NCBI GenBank assembly: GCA_049297395.1
Contig: JBAQUG010000591.1
Span: forward strand, 1-16,688
DNA: 16,688 nt
Origin: GWF2-50-93 sp049297395
Lineage (GTDB): Bacteria > Verrucomicrobiota > Lentisphaeria > Victivallales > GWF2-50-93
Reading direction: 5' to 3'
Below are positions 1-7,463 of this stretch, piece by piece. How positions within the stretch are numbered: position 1 is the first letter of the stretch; every line of letters begins with the position of its first letter. Below the pieces are notes generated by a model. The model was given only the letters and a program-made list of their open reading frames with translations. It was not told where the DNA came from and did no database searches. Both the position numbers and the translations under genes were made by a program.

Positions 1-201
1 CTTTTCGTGGACGCCAAGGGGAAGAGGATTTACGTCTGCTGCGGTGGATGCATTGGAAAGGTCAAGGCCGATCCGGAAAAGTATATAAAGGAGATGGAGG
101 CTAAGGGCATTGTCCTGGAAGCGACACCGAAGGACAAGGCTTCCGCTGAAGTTCCAAAAACGGAAAAGAAAGAAGACGGACATACCGGGCATCAGCACTA
201 A
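1..201 (+). CDS. YHS-like heavy-metal-binding protein, C-terminal part (5' end outside window)
   Basis: The reading frame is open from base 1 (Leu-Phe-Val-Asp-Ala-Lys-Gly-Lys), so the true start lies upstream; the GTG at 7 is an ordinary Val codon inside the domain. What is visible is a GKRIYVCCGGC segment followed by KADPEKY, which matches the C-terminal half of YHS-type metal-binding domains (usual pattern GxxYYFCxxxCxxxFxxxPEKY). The tail is rich in Lys/Glu and ends in DGHTGHQH, a His-rich end that could bind metal. The protein is probably small, exported or periplasmic. It lies 46 bp upstream of the cusC-like gene on the same strand, so it probably serves the same copper/silver efflux operon as a metal-donating or scavenging protein. 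The metal is inferred from context, and no signal peptide can be checked because the N-terminus is missing. Confidence 0.75.
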   Translation, partial: LFVDAKGKRIYVCCGGCIGKVKADPEKYIKEMEAKGIVLEATPKDKASAEVPKTEKKEDGHTGHQH

Positions 202-203
202 TC

Positions 204-234
204 GTAAATATTCACCGGAACGGTGAATATTTAC
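204..234. repeat. Perfect 14-bp-arm hairpin / palindrome between the YHS-like gene and cusC
   Basis: The arms GTAAATATTCACCG (204-217) and CGGTGAATATTTAC (221-234) are exact reverse complements with a 3-nt GAA loop. The element starts 2 nt after the upstream stop codon and ends 13 nt before the cusC ATG. There is no T-run after it, so it is not a classic intrinsic terminator. It could be an mRNA-stabilising or processing hairpin that sets different levels of the two genes, or a symmetric operator. The sequence alone does not decide between these. Confidence 0.85.
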
Positions 235-247
235 ATCTGGAGTCACG

Positions 248-1627
248 ATGAAGAAGCCAAATCCGAAATACTGGCGACGGCTGATAGTGATGACGATAAT
301 TGTTTCAGTTTGTCTGTCCGGTTGCTATGGCCTGTCGACCAAGAGCGAGAGGGAGGCTCGAAGCGATTTCGAGACGCTGTCCAAGATATACCGTCCCGAC
401 GGCAATAAAGCTGCGCTCCCGGCCCTTGACAGTAATTCGACACTGGCTACGCTGATAACTTACGCCATGCTCAACCAGCCGCGGGTCGAAGCGGCTTACT
501 ACGAATATGCGGCATCTGTCGAGAAAATCACACTGGAAAGATCTCTCTCGGATCCAAGGTTCACTTTCCAGATGGACATTACAAACGTAATCAACTCCGT
601 GATGCCCGGCCTGATGATTGATGTCCCCTGGCCGACAAAGCTCAGCACCAAGGCGGATATTGCATCAGCCGAGAGTCAGGCAAGGTATTACGCCTTTGAA
701 AGCGCAGTTCTGCAGACGGCGTTCGATGTCAAAAGCCCATACTACCAGCTTCACTTTCTAGAGGAACGCATCCGCATCAACCGGAAGATGCTGAAGCTGA
801 TGACCGAACTGGAGGAAATTGCCCGAGCTCTGAATGAAGCGGGGAAGGTCACATTGCAGGACGTTCTCCGGGCGCAGATTGAACAGGAACGGCTGAAGAC
901 CGAAATTGCCAACCTTGAGGATCTGCGAAATCCCCTTATGGCAAAGCTCAAAACGGCACTGGGTATTCCCCCGGAGAAGCCAGACCCGCCTGTGCCGGCA
1001 AAGTTTGAGTCAACACCGCTGGACATGAGTTCCGATCAGCTTCTGGCGATCGCCATGGCTCATAATCCGGGGCTAAAATCGATGGAGGCCGAAGTTCATG
1101 CGGCTGAAGAGGGCATTCATCTTGCACGTTTGAGCAGATATCCGGATTTCACCGTAGGCGTAGAAGGTGATGTGAAGGCCTCTCCAGTCATGGTAAGGCC
1201 TAAATTGGAAGTGACGCTGCCCATCTGGCTCGATAAGATTGCTGCTGAGATCGCCTCCTCGCAGGCACGCAAACTCGCAGCCACAGCCAGATTGTCGGGG
1301 GAACAGATCCAGCTGGCGGTGGAATTTGCCGTCAAGTCCTACATGTACCGCGAGGCCAGACGCAACCTGCAGCTGCTATCCGACAAGCTGGTGTCCAAGG
1401 CGCAGATGTCCCTTGAAGTCGCGCGGATCTCCTATTCCTCAGGGCAGACCGATTTCATAAATCTCCAGGAAGCCGAACGCACATTGCTTGTATTTCAAAT
1501 TGCCGAAGTTGATTCGCGCATACAATGTGAACTGGCCCTGGCCGAACTGTCGCTGATAATCGGTATTAAGCCGGAAGGCGCACCAGCACCAGGCATTGCC
1601 GACGCCAAACCTTTAACAAAGGAATGA
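248..1627 (+). CDS. cusC: CusC/TolC-family outer-membrane efflux lipoprotein
   Basis: A 459-residue outer-membrane factor of an RND heavy-metal efflux system. It forms the trimeric channel that carries metal across the outer membrane. The N-terminus has a basic stretch, a hydrophobic segment and a lipobox LSGC with the lipidated Cys at residue 26. The body is mostly long amphipathic, coiled-coil-prone helices with two related halves: LITYAMLNQPRVEAAYYEY near 65-85 and LLAIAMAHNPGLKSMEAEV near 263-282. These are the duplicated outer-membrane efflux protein repeats, and length is normal for the family. The ATG has a GGAG sequence (239-242) five bases upstream. The gene is followed after 7 bp by the cusB-like gene and then the RND pump. 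The symbol is by family and context; the closest relatives could equally be named CzcC-like. Confidence 0.85.
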   Translation: MKKPNPKYWRRLIVMTIIVSVCLSGCYGLSTKSEREARSDFETLSKIYRPDGNKAALPALDSNSTLATLITYAMLNQPRVEAAYYEYAASVEKITLERSLSDPRFTFQMDITNVINSVMPGLMIDVPWPTKLSTKADIASAESQARYYAFESAVLQTAFDVKSPYYQLHFLEERIRINRKMLKLMTELEEIARALNEAGKVTLQDVLRAQIEQERLKTEIANLEDLRNPLMAKLKTALGIPPEKPDPPVPAKFESTPLDMSSDQLLAIAMAHNPGLKSMEAEVHAAEEGIHLARLSRYPDFTVGVEGDVKASPVMVRPKLEVTLPIWLDKIAAEIASSQARKLAATARLSGEQIQLAVEFAVKSYMYREARRNLQLLSDKLVSKAQMSLEVARISYSSGQTDFINLQEAERTLLVFQIAEVDSRIQCELALAELSLIIGIKPEGAPAPGIADAKPLTKE

Positions 1628-1634
1628 AATTCTT

Positions 1635-3071
1635 ATGATCAACAACCTGATACGATTGATTGTCTTGACGGCAGCCATCGCCCTGGCTGCCGTCATGCCA
1701 GGATGCGGCAAGTCTGATTCTTCCCATTCCGGCAAGGGCGCAGACACAGAAGTCAAGAAACAAAAATATCATTGCCCGATGCATCCGACATATGTCAGCG
1801 ACCGCCCGGGCGACTGTCCCATCTGCAATATGAAACTGGTGCCTATTAAAGAGGGCGGACAGGCAGCCGTCAAAACCACTGCACCCAGCCATGCCGGAAA
1901 CATCAAAGCAGGTCAGTTCTATTGTCCGATGCACCTGGACATTGTCAGAGATGCACCCGGTGTTTGCCCGAAATGCAATATGAATCTCGAGGAGAAAAAG
2001 GCCGACGAACATGCAGGACGCGTTGTTCCTGAAGGCGTGCCCGGTCATGCCGGCGTTGTTCTTTCGCCGGAAAAAAGACAGATGATCGGGTTGCGCCTGT
2101 CTCCTGTTGAAATGAGGGATCTGTCCTTCGCCCTCCGCACTACCGCACGGATCGAACACGACGAAACCCGTCTGGCGAGGGTATCTCCGCGTTTCAACGG
2201 ATGGATACGCTCGCTCAAGGTCAACTTCACCGGCGCTAAGGTGGAAAAAGGACAGCCTTTGTTCACGGTGTACAGTCCTGAAGTGCTGACTGCGGAAAAG
2301 GAATATCTTCTCGCATTGCAGAACTATGAGAAATCCAAGGACAGCCCTGACAAGGAAGAGGGTGTTTCGGCCCGGCGTCTTCTGGAGTCCTCCCGAAGAA
2401 GGCTCGTATTGTGGGAGATAGGTGAAGAGGAAATCCGCGATCTTGAAGTACGCCGCGCCCCGGCCGACGAGATCCTGTTCCGAGCCCCTTTTACAGGGCA
2501 TGTCGTGGCGAAGATGGCAGTTGAAGGCAAGTCTTTCATGGCAGGAGAGACCCTGTATGAGATCGCCGATCTCTCCCACCTCTGGTTAAGGGCTTCCGTA
2601 TTTGAATACCAGATGCCGTTGATCGCTGTTGGACAGGATGCCGTAATAACTTTTCCATATCTGGGCAACCAGTCGTTCCCATCCAAAGTCACTTTCATTT
2701 ATCCTCACATTGACGCCTTGACGCGGCGAGGCGAAATCCGGCTCGAACTGGACAATCCAAAGGATCAGCTCAGGCCCGACATGTGGGCCAACGTCGAAAT
2801 AAAGGTGGCTCTTGGCAAAAAGCTGACCGTGCCGTCCAGCGCCGTGATCGATACCGGCACCCGGCATGTAGTTTTCGTGGATGCCGCAGATGGGCTTCTG
2901 GAGCCGCGCGATCTGAAGATAGGCGCCAGGACGGATGACTACTATGAGGTTCTGGAAGGAGTAAAGGACGGGGAGAAAGTTGTAACGCGCGCCTTATTTC
3001 TGGTGGACTCGGAGAGCCAGCTGAAAGCGGCCGTATCGGGCATGGACGGATCTGATGAACACAAGCATTAA
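1635..3071 (+). CDS. cusB: CusB-type periplasmic adaptor (membrane fusion) lipoprotein with two heavy-metal-binding modules
   Basis: A 478-residue membrane-fusion protein that bridges the inner-membrane RND pump and the outer-membrane channel and hands metal to the pump. The signal peptide ends in a lipobox MPGC with Cys24 as the lipidation site. Two Cys/His metal-binding modules follow: YHCPMHP...CPICNMKLVP at about 45-70 and YCPMHL...CPKCNMNLEE at about 96-120. These match the heavy-metal-binding domain often found on CusB proteins. The adaptor core follows, with a barrel-sandwich/lipoyl segment (FNGWIRSLKVNFTGAKVEKG, then APFTGHVVAKMAVEGKSFMAGETLYEI), an alpha-helical hairpin between the halves and a beta-barrel. 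An AAAGGA (1618-1623) about 11 bases upstream supports the ATG. Having two N-terminal modules is less common than one. Confidence 0.88.
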   Translation: MINNLIRLIVLTAAIALAAVMPGCGKSDSSHSGKGADTEVKKQKYHCPMHPTYVSDRPGDCPICNMKLVPIKEGGQAAVKTTAPSHAGNIKAGQFYCPMHLDIVRDAPGVCPKCNMNLEEKKADEHAGRVVPEGVPGHAGVVLSPEKRQMIGLRLSPVEMRDLSFALRTTARIEHDETRLARVSPRFNGWIRSLKVNFTGAKVEKGQPLFTVYSPEVLTAEKEYLLALQNYEKSKDSPDKEEGVSARRLLESSRRRLVLWEIGEEEIRDLEVRRAPADEILFRAPFTGHVVAKMAVEGKSFMAGETLYEIADLSHLWLRASVFEYQMPLIAVGQDAVITFPYLGNQSFPSKVTFIYPHIDALTRRGEIRLELDNPKDQLRPDMWANVEIKVALGKKLTVPSSAVIDTGTRHVVFVDAADGLLEPRDLKIGARTDDYYEVLEGVKDGEKVVTRALFLVDSESQLKAAVSGMDGSDEHKH

Positions 3072-3122
3072 ACAAAGGAAAACAGCCCTTGCGGGCTTAA
3101 TCCTCCCAGCGACGGCGGATCA

Positions 3123-6100
3123 ATGCCGCAAGGCATGTTCCTGGATTATCTTATGAAAACACAATCTACATACTCGCGTCCCAAGGACAGCTTCATCGAG
3201 AAAGTCATAGAGTGGAGCGCCCGTAACAAGTTCATGGTGTTCATGCTTGTGGGAGCCCTTACCTTGGGCGGCATATACTGCATGCGCAACACTCCGCTGG
3301 ACGCCATTCCCGACTTGACCGACGTGCAGGTCATCGTCTTCACCCAGTGGGAGGGCCGCAGTCCGAACCTGATAGAGGACCAGATCACCTATCCGATAGT
3401 CACAAAGCTTATCAGCGCGCCGAATGTCCGGGTGGTGCGCGGCTATTCCTTCTTCGGTTATTCGTTCGTATATGTGATCTTCAAGGATGGTACGGACATC
3501 TACTGGGCTCGTTCCCGTGTCCTGGAATACATGCAGGGGCTGGCCGACAGCCTGCCTCCGGGGATCGCCCCGACGCTTGGCCCTGACGCCACGGGTGTCG
3601 GCTGGGGATTCCAATACGCCTTGGTGGACAAGAGCGGCAAACGCGATCTGGCGGAGCTGCGTTCTTTCCAGCAATGGCATCTGCGGTACTGGATCCAGAG
3701 CGTGGAAGGTGTTGCGGAAGTCGCAACTATCGGCGGTTTTGAAAAACAATACCAGGTTGAGATCGATCCGGACAAGATGCTCGCCTACAATATTCCAATC
3801 ACCAAAATCGTATCCTCCATCCGCAGCGCCAACAATGATGTGGGCGGACGCGAACTTGAACGCAACGGCACAACCTATCTTGTCCGTGGAAAAGGATACA
3901 TAGCATCGCTGGAGGATCTGCGTCTCGTAGTGGTTGGCACTGATGCGCGGGGCACACCGGTCCTGCTTGGAGACGTGGCCCGCAACATCGCATTCGGACC
4001 CGAGATGCGGAGGGGCGCGGGCGAGTTCAACGGCGAAGGCGAGGCCACGGGCGGCATAGTGGTTGTACGCTTCGGACAGAACGTCCTGCAGGTGATAGAC
4101 CGCATCAAGGCCAGGCTGGAGGAGATAAAGCCGTCACTGCCGGAAGGCGTGGAGATCGTAACGACCTATGACCGCTCCGACCTGATAAACCGTTCCATCG
4201 GAACACTGACCCGCACGCTCATCGAGGAATCGATAATAGTCTCAATAGTCATCCTCATCTTTCTGCTGGACTTCGGCGGCGCGGCACGGGCCATCGTCAC
4301 GCTGCCCATCGCAGTGACGCTGGCATTCATACCAATGTACTTCATGGGGCTGACAACCAACATCATGTCGCTGGCCGGAATCGCCATCTCCATCGGCGTG
4401 CTGTGCGACGAGGCGGTATCAATGGTCGAGAACGTGCACAAGAAACTGGAGCATGCACCGCCGGATCTTGACCGCAGGGCGCGTCAGGAAATCATCATCG
4501 GCGCCTGCAAACAGCTTGGAAAACCTCTCTTTTTCGCATTGCTGGTCATCGCTGTCAGCTTCATGCCTGTATTCACGCTTGAAGCCCAGGAAGGCCGTCT
4601 TTTCAAGCCGCTTGCATTCACCAAGACATTCGTGATGGCCTGGGCTGCATTTCTTTCCATCACCATCGGGCCGGCGCTTATCGTCCTGATGACCGGCGTC
4701 AAGGTCATTCCGGAGTACAAGCATCCCATCAGCCGCCTGCTCCATAAACTTTATTATCCATGGGTCAGCATGCTGATGACTCGCCGCATCCTTTCAATCG
4801 CCATCGCCATAGTGGCAGTGGCTTCATCATATCCGATCTACAAGAGGCTCGGTTCGGAATTCATGCCTCCTCTCAACGAAGGAACCATCCTCTACATGCC
4901 GACTTCGATGCCGACGATGTCAATCACGGAAGCCACAAGGATCTTGCAGATCCAGGACCGCATCATCAAACAGTTTCCGGAAGTCCTTACTGTGCATGGC
5001 AAGGCAGGCCGCTCTGAAACAGCCACCGATCCAGCTCCTATGGAGATGTTCGAGACAGTCGTGCAGTTGAAGCCGGAAGACGAATGGCGGCATGTTTCAA
5101 ATCCCCGCTGGTATTCGGGCTGGTCTCCTGAACTGATGCAGAAACTCCTGCGGAAAATATGGCCCGATTCACGTCCGTTGACCTGGGATGAACTGATAAG
5201 TGAAATGGACAATGCCCTGCAAATCCCCGGACAGGTCAATGCCTGGACAATGCCGATCAAAGGCCGCATCGATATGCTTACCACCGGCATCCGCACACCA
5301 ATAGGCATCAAGATATTCGGTCCGGATCTGGAAGGCATCAGCAAACTGGGTACACATCTCGAATCCGTGATGCGGGAGGTTCCCGGCACGCGCAGTGTTT
5401 TTGCCGAACGAACTGTAGGCGGATACTATATAGACATAATTCCAAAGCGCGCAGAAATCGCCCGTTACGGCCTGAATGTCGAAGATGTACTCATGCAGGT
5501 GGAAACCTCCATTGGTGGAATGGCTGTCGCCCGTACCATCGAGGGACGCGAGCGGTACACCATCAACGTCCGCTACAGCCGTGAGCTTCGCGACGATGTT
5601 GACAAGCTTAAGCGCGTTCTTGTCCCGGTCATGTCTGCTCCTTCGCTCCAGGACGGAGCGGAAAAAGGCGGAAGAGGAATGTCGGCCGGCGCAAGACCGG
5701 AGGCCATCCAGCAGGTGCCTCTTGGACAGCTCGTTGATATCCGTACTACCAGCGGCCCGCCTCTTATCCGCAATGAGAACGGATCCCTGACAGGATGGGT
5801 ATATGTTGACATGACTGGCCGTGACATCGGCGGCTACGTCAAAGAGGCCAAAAAGATCGTATCGGAAAAAATTGAGAAGGCAGGCCTGCTGCCTACGGGA
5901 TATCGTCTTGAATGGTCCGGACAATACGAGCATATGCTGCGTGTGGACGAACGTCTCAAGCTGGTGGTGCCGATCACACTGATACTGATCTTCATGCTTC
6001 TCTACATGAACTTCAAAAGCGTCGCCGAGACATTCATCATCCTGCTTTCAATTCCGTTCGCCATGACCGGCAGCATCTGGCTGCTCTGGCTGCTGGACTA

Positions 6101-6578
6101 CAATATGAGCATTGCAGTCTGGGTCGGTATTATCGCGCTGGCCGGACTCGCCGCGCAGACAGGCACGGTAATGATCATCTATCTCGATGAGGCATTCCAC
6201 GCCTACCAGAGGGCCGGACGAATGAAGACCCAGTACGATCTTTTCGAGGCCATAACTTATGGAGCGGTACAGCGTGTCCGTCCGAAGCTGATGGTAGTAG
6301 GAATGACTACGCTCGCATTGCTGCCTGCACTATGGGCGCACGGTGCCGGTGCCGAGGCAATACAACGCATCGCCGCACCTATGATTGGAGGCCTGATCAC
6401 CAGCACGATCCTCACGCTTGAGATCGTACCTGCAATCTACTCTATATGGCGCGGTCGGGAAGTCGAATGGGTCAAGGGACCGAAACCTCCGCGCAAGAAC
6501 TGGGAGGAGATGAGCGCCCAGTTCGTCGAGTGGGAACGTCAGGAACACAAGTCAAAATTACCCGATGAAAAGGCATAG
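3123..6578 (+). CDS. cusA: CusA-type heavy-metal RND efflux pump (Cu+/Ag+)
   Basis: A 1151-residue inner-membrane, proton-driven RND transporter. The CusA family is usually about 1040-1050 residues. The Cu/Ag subgroup is indicated by methionines aligned with the E. coli CusA three-Met site: Met592 (LYMP), Met642 (APMEM) and Met718 (RIDML). The TM4 proton-relay Asp is Asp429, in LCDEAVSMVEN; the neighbouring Glu430 is unusual because Ala or Gly is typical. The extra length comes largely from about 27 residues between Met642 and Met718 (region 656-690) and a Gly-rich insert near 840-860. The start is uncertain: in-frame ATGs occur at 3123, 3135 and 3153. None has a strong Shine-Dalgarno, and the version from 3153 (MKTQSTYSRP) is also plausible. 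A short AGCCC/GGGCT hairpin (3084-3097) lies in the 51-bp gap after cusB. Confidence 0.92.
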   Translation: MPQGMFLDYLMKTQSTYSRPKDSFIEKVIEWSARNKFMVFMLVGALTLGGIYCMRNTPLDAIPDLTDVQVIVFTQWEGRSPNLIEDQITYPIVTKLISAPNVRVVRGYSFFGYSFVYVIFKDGTDIYWARSRVLEYMQGLADSLPPGIAPTLGPDATGVGWGFQYALVDKSGKRDLAELRSFQQWHLRYWIQSVEGVAEVATIGGFEKQYQVEIDPDKMLAYNIPITKIVSSIRSANNDVGGRELERNGTTYLVRGKGYIASLEDLRLVVVGTDARGTPVLLGDVARNIAFGPEMRRGAGEFNGEGEATGGIVVVRFGQNVLQVIDRIKARLEEIKPSLPEGVEIVTTYDRSDLINRSIGTLTRTLIEESIIVSIVILIFLLDFGGAARAIVTLPIAVTLAFIPMYFMGLTTNIMSLAGIAISIGVLCDEAVSMVENVHKKLEHAPPDLDRRARQEIIIGACKQLGKPLFFALLVIAVSFMPVFTLEAQEGRLFKPLAFTKTFVMAWAAFLSITIGPALIVLMTGVKVIPEYKHPISRLLHKLYYPWVSMLMTRRILSIAIAIVAVASSYPIYKRLGSEFMPPLNEGTILYMPTSMPTMSITEATRILQIQDRIIKQFPEVLTVHGKAGRSETATDPAPMEMFETVVQLKPEDEWRHVSNPRWYSGWSPELMQKLLRKIWPDSRPLTWDELISEMDNALQIPGQVNAWTMPIKGRIDMLTTGIRTPIGIKIFGPDLEGISKLGTHLESVMREVPGTRSVFAERTVGGYYIDIIPKRAEIARYGLNVEDVLMQVETSIGGMAVARTIEGRERYTINVRYSRELRDDVDKLKRVLVPVMSAPSLQDGAEKGGRGMSAGARPEAIQQVPLGQLVDIRTTSGPPLIRNENGSLTGWVYVDMTGRDIGGYVKEAKKIVSEKIEKAGLLPTGYRLEWSGQYEHMLRVDERLKLVVPITLILIFMLLYMNFKSVAETFIILLSIPFAMTGSIWLLWLLDYNMSIAVWVGIIALAGLAAQTGTVMIIYLDEAFHAYQRAGRMKTQYDLFEAITYGAVQRVRPKLMVVGMTTLALLPALWAHGAGAEAIQRIAAPMIGGLITSTILTLEIVPAIYSIWRGREVEWVKGPKPPRKNWEEMSAQFVEWERQEHKSKLPDEKA

Positions 6579-7001
6579 GCATACAATCCTACTTTAGTCT
6601 TGTCATTCTAGCATATATACTTATCTGGGGTATGCACATGACTAAGGCGACCACTATCCGTTGTGATTGTATATGATTTTATCATCTGAGACTCTTAATT
6701 TTTTGGGAATACGGTTCTGGTTTCACTAGAACGGCATTTTCCATTATTCTAAAGAAAAGCTTCCCTCTGCTGGCGGATTTCTCCTGTTAGACCTAAAGGT
6801 GAATTTATTGAGATATGCCTGCAAATGTTCAACGCTTGCAGATCCTTGGTGCGTTCAGTGCAACCCGCACTGCAGGAACTGGATTATCAATCCCAAAACT
6901 AGGAAGAATATCCACATCGCTGTTTTCCCTATGACAACTACGCTCATCTGCAGGATGATAGTAAATATTTCAAAGAAAATTCGTATTTTGATTTGAAAAG
7001 C
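6579..7001. other. Intergenic region between the cus and feo operons, no convincing gene
   Basis: This A+T-rich stretch separates the two metal operons. There is no intrinsic terminator with a T-run directly after cusA. Short stems are visible: CTGCAA (6819-6824) with TTGCAG (6836-6841), then CAGTGC (6856-6861) with GCACTG (6867-6872). The two consecutive 6-bp stems lie only 14 bp apart. A GTG-initiated frame at 6799-6996 would give 65 residues with five Cys in its first 25, but it lacks a Shine-Dalgarno and resembles nothing I recognise. The region may hold a degraded gene, a small RNA or only leader DNA. Confidence 0.5.
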
Positions 7002-7020
7002 AGTTAGGGCAGCCTAACTT
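6993..7020 (+). promoter_or_regulatory. Promoter P1 with DtxR/MntR-like metal-repressor operator
   Basis: A -35-like TTGAAA (6993-6998) and a -10-like TAACTT (7015-7020) are separated by 16 bp. An 18-bp inverted repeat AGTTAGG-GCAG-CCTAACT (7002-7019) fills the spacer and overlaps the -10, the usual position for a repressor. TTAGG...CCTAA arms occur in operators of the DtxR/IdeR/MntR family of Fe/Mn-dependent repressors, although the spacing differs from the Corynebacterium DtxR consensus. The right half can also pair with the following bases (GGCAGCC 7008-7014 with GGCTGCC 7023-7029). The same architecture recurs at 7166-7194 and 12701-12730. The regulator itself is not in the window. Confidence 0.7.
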
Positions 7021-7054
7021 AGGGCTGCCATTGCGAAAAAGGAACTGTCAACTT

Positions 7055-7159
7055 ATGGAGAATCGGAAGAATATTAAGACTAATCTGTGTGTGAGTAGGT
7101 TGAAGAATCTTGTTGCTGGAAACGAGACTGTGTCGGAGAAGCAGGAACTGCAAGAGTAA
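7055..7159 (+). CDS. Putative 34-residue small protein between the two feo promoters
   Basis: An ATG at 7055 is preceded by AAAAAGGA (7036-7043) at a spacing of about 11 bases. The frame runs 34 codons to TAA. The product is hydrophilic and charged, starts MENRKNIKTN and contains one Cys at residue 12, with no membrane segment. It is the first reading frame after promoter P1 and ends 6 bp before the -35 of promoter P2. It could be a small protein of the iron operon, a regulatory leader peptide or chance. I do not recognise a family. The start signal and position are the only support. Confidence 0.4.
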   Translation: MENRKNIKTNLCVSRLKNLVAGNETVSEKQELQE

Positions 7160-7165
7160 AAAAAT

Positions 7166-7194
7166 TTGAAACGCTAGTTAGGGCGGCCTAATTA
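7166..7194 (+). promoter_or_regulatory. Promoter P2 with second DtxR/MntR-like operator, directly upstream of feoA
   Basis: The -35-like TTGAAA (7166-7171) and -10-like TAATTA (7189-7194) are separated by an ideal 17-bp spacer. The operator AGTTAGG-GCGG-CCTAATT (7176-7193) overlaps the spacer and the -10 exactly as in P1. P1 and P2 also share the flanking ATTTGAAA, so they look like a duplicated promoter cassette about 174 bp apart. The -10 lies 35 bp upstream of the feoA ATG, so this is the likely main iron-repressed promoter of the feo operon. Confidence 0.75.
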
Positions 7195-7229
7195 GAATTG
7201 CGTGCAATAAACAAACAGGAGAAAAACAT

Positions 7230-7463
7230 ATGAAGATGAAGGAGTTCAATGTCGGGGCGAAACTGCGGATCGCCGGATTCGCCGAATCCGGACGCCCGTA
7301 TCGCCAGAAACTTCTGGCGATGGGGCTGCGCAAGGGGGCGGAGTTTGAGCTTGTCAGGAAAGCCCCTCTCGGGGATCCCATGGAAATAAAGATAGGAACA
7401 TTCAATCTCAGCCTGAGGAAGGACGAGGCTGATGCTCTTGAAATTGAAGGAGTAAAACCGTGA
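7230..7463 (+). CDS. feoA: FeoA, ferrous iron transport accessory protein
   Basis: A 77-residue cytosolic SH3-like protein that acts with FeoB in Fe(II) uptake. The family pattern is clear: a GAKLRIAGF beta-strand segment, then YRQKLLAMGLRKGAEFELVRKAPLGDPMEIKIGTFNLSLRKDEA, with the conserved L..MGL.KG turn and a PLGDP loop. Length is typical. The start is well supported by AGGAG (7217-7221) eight bases before the ATG. It overlaps the next gene by 4 nt (GTGA), so the two are probably translationally coupled. Confidence 0.93.
   Translation: MKMKEFNVGAKLRIAGFAESGRPYRQKLLAMGLRKGAEFELVRKAPLGDPMEIKIGTFNLSLRKDEADALEIEGVKP

Noticed and set aside
1566..2579. Long open frame of 337 codons on the - strand
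   Set aside because: It lies wholly opposite the cusC end and cusB, has no recognisable motifs, and arises from the codon bias of the real genes.
5169..5933. Open frame of 254 codons on the - strand
   Set aside because: Antisense shadow of the CusA-like pump.
6787..6796. TTAGACCTAA, considered as a fourth metal operator
   Set aside because: The arms are only 4 bp with a 2-bp spacer, not the AGTTAGG-N4-CCTAA layout, and no -35/-10 pair fits around it.
6799..6996. 65-codon Cys-rich frame starting with GTG
   Set aside because: No Shine-Dalgarno at a usable distance and no recognisable family; retained only as a comment on the spacer.
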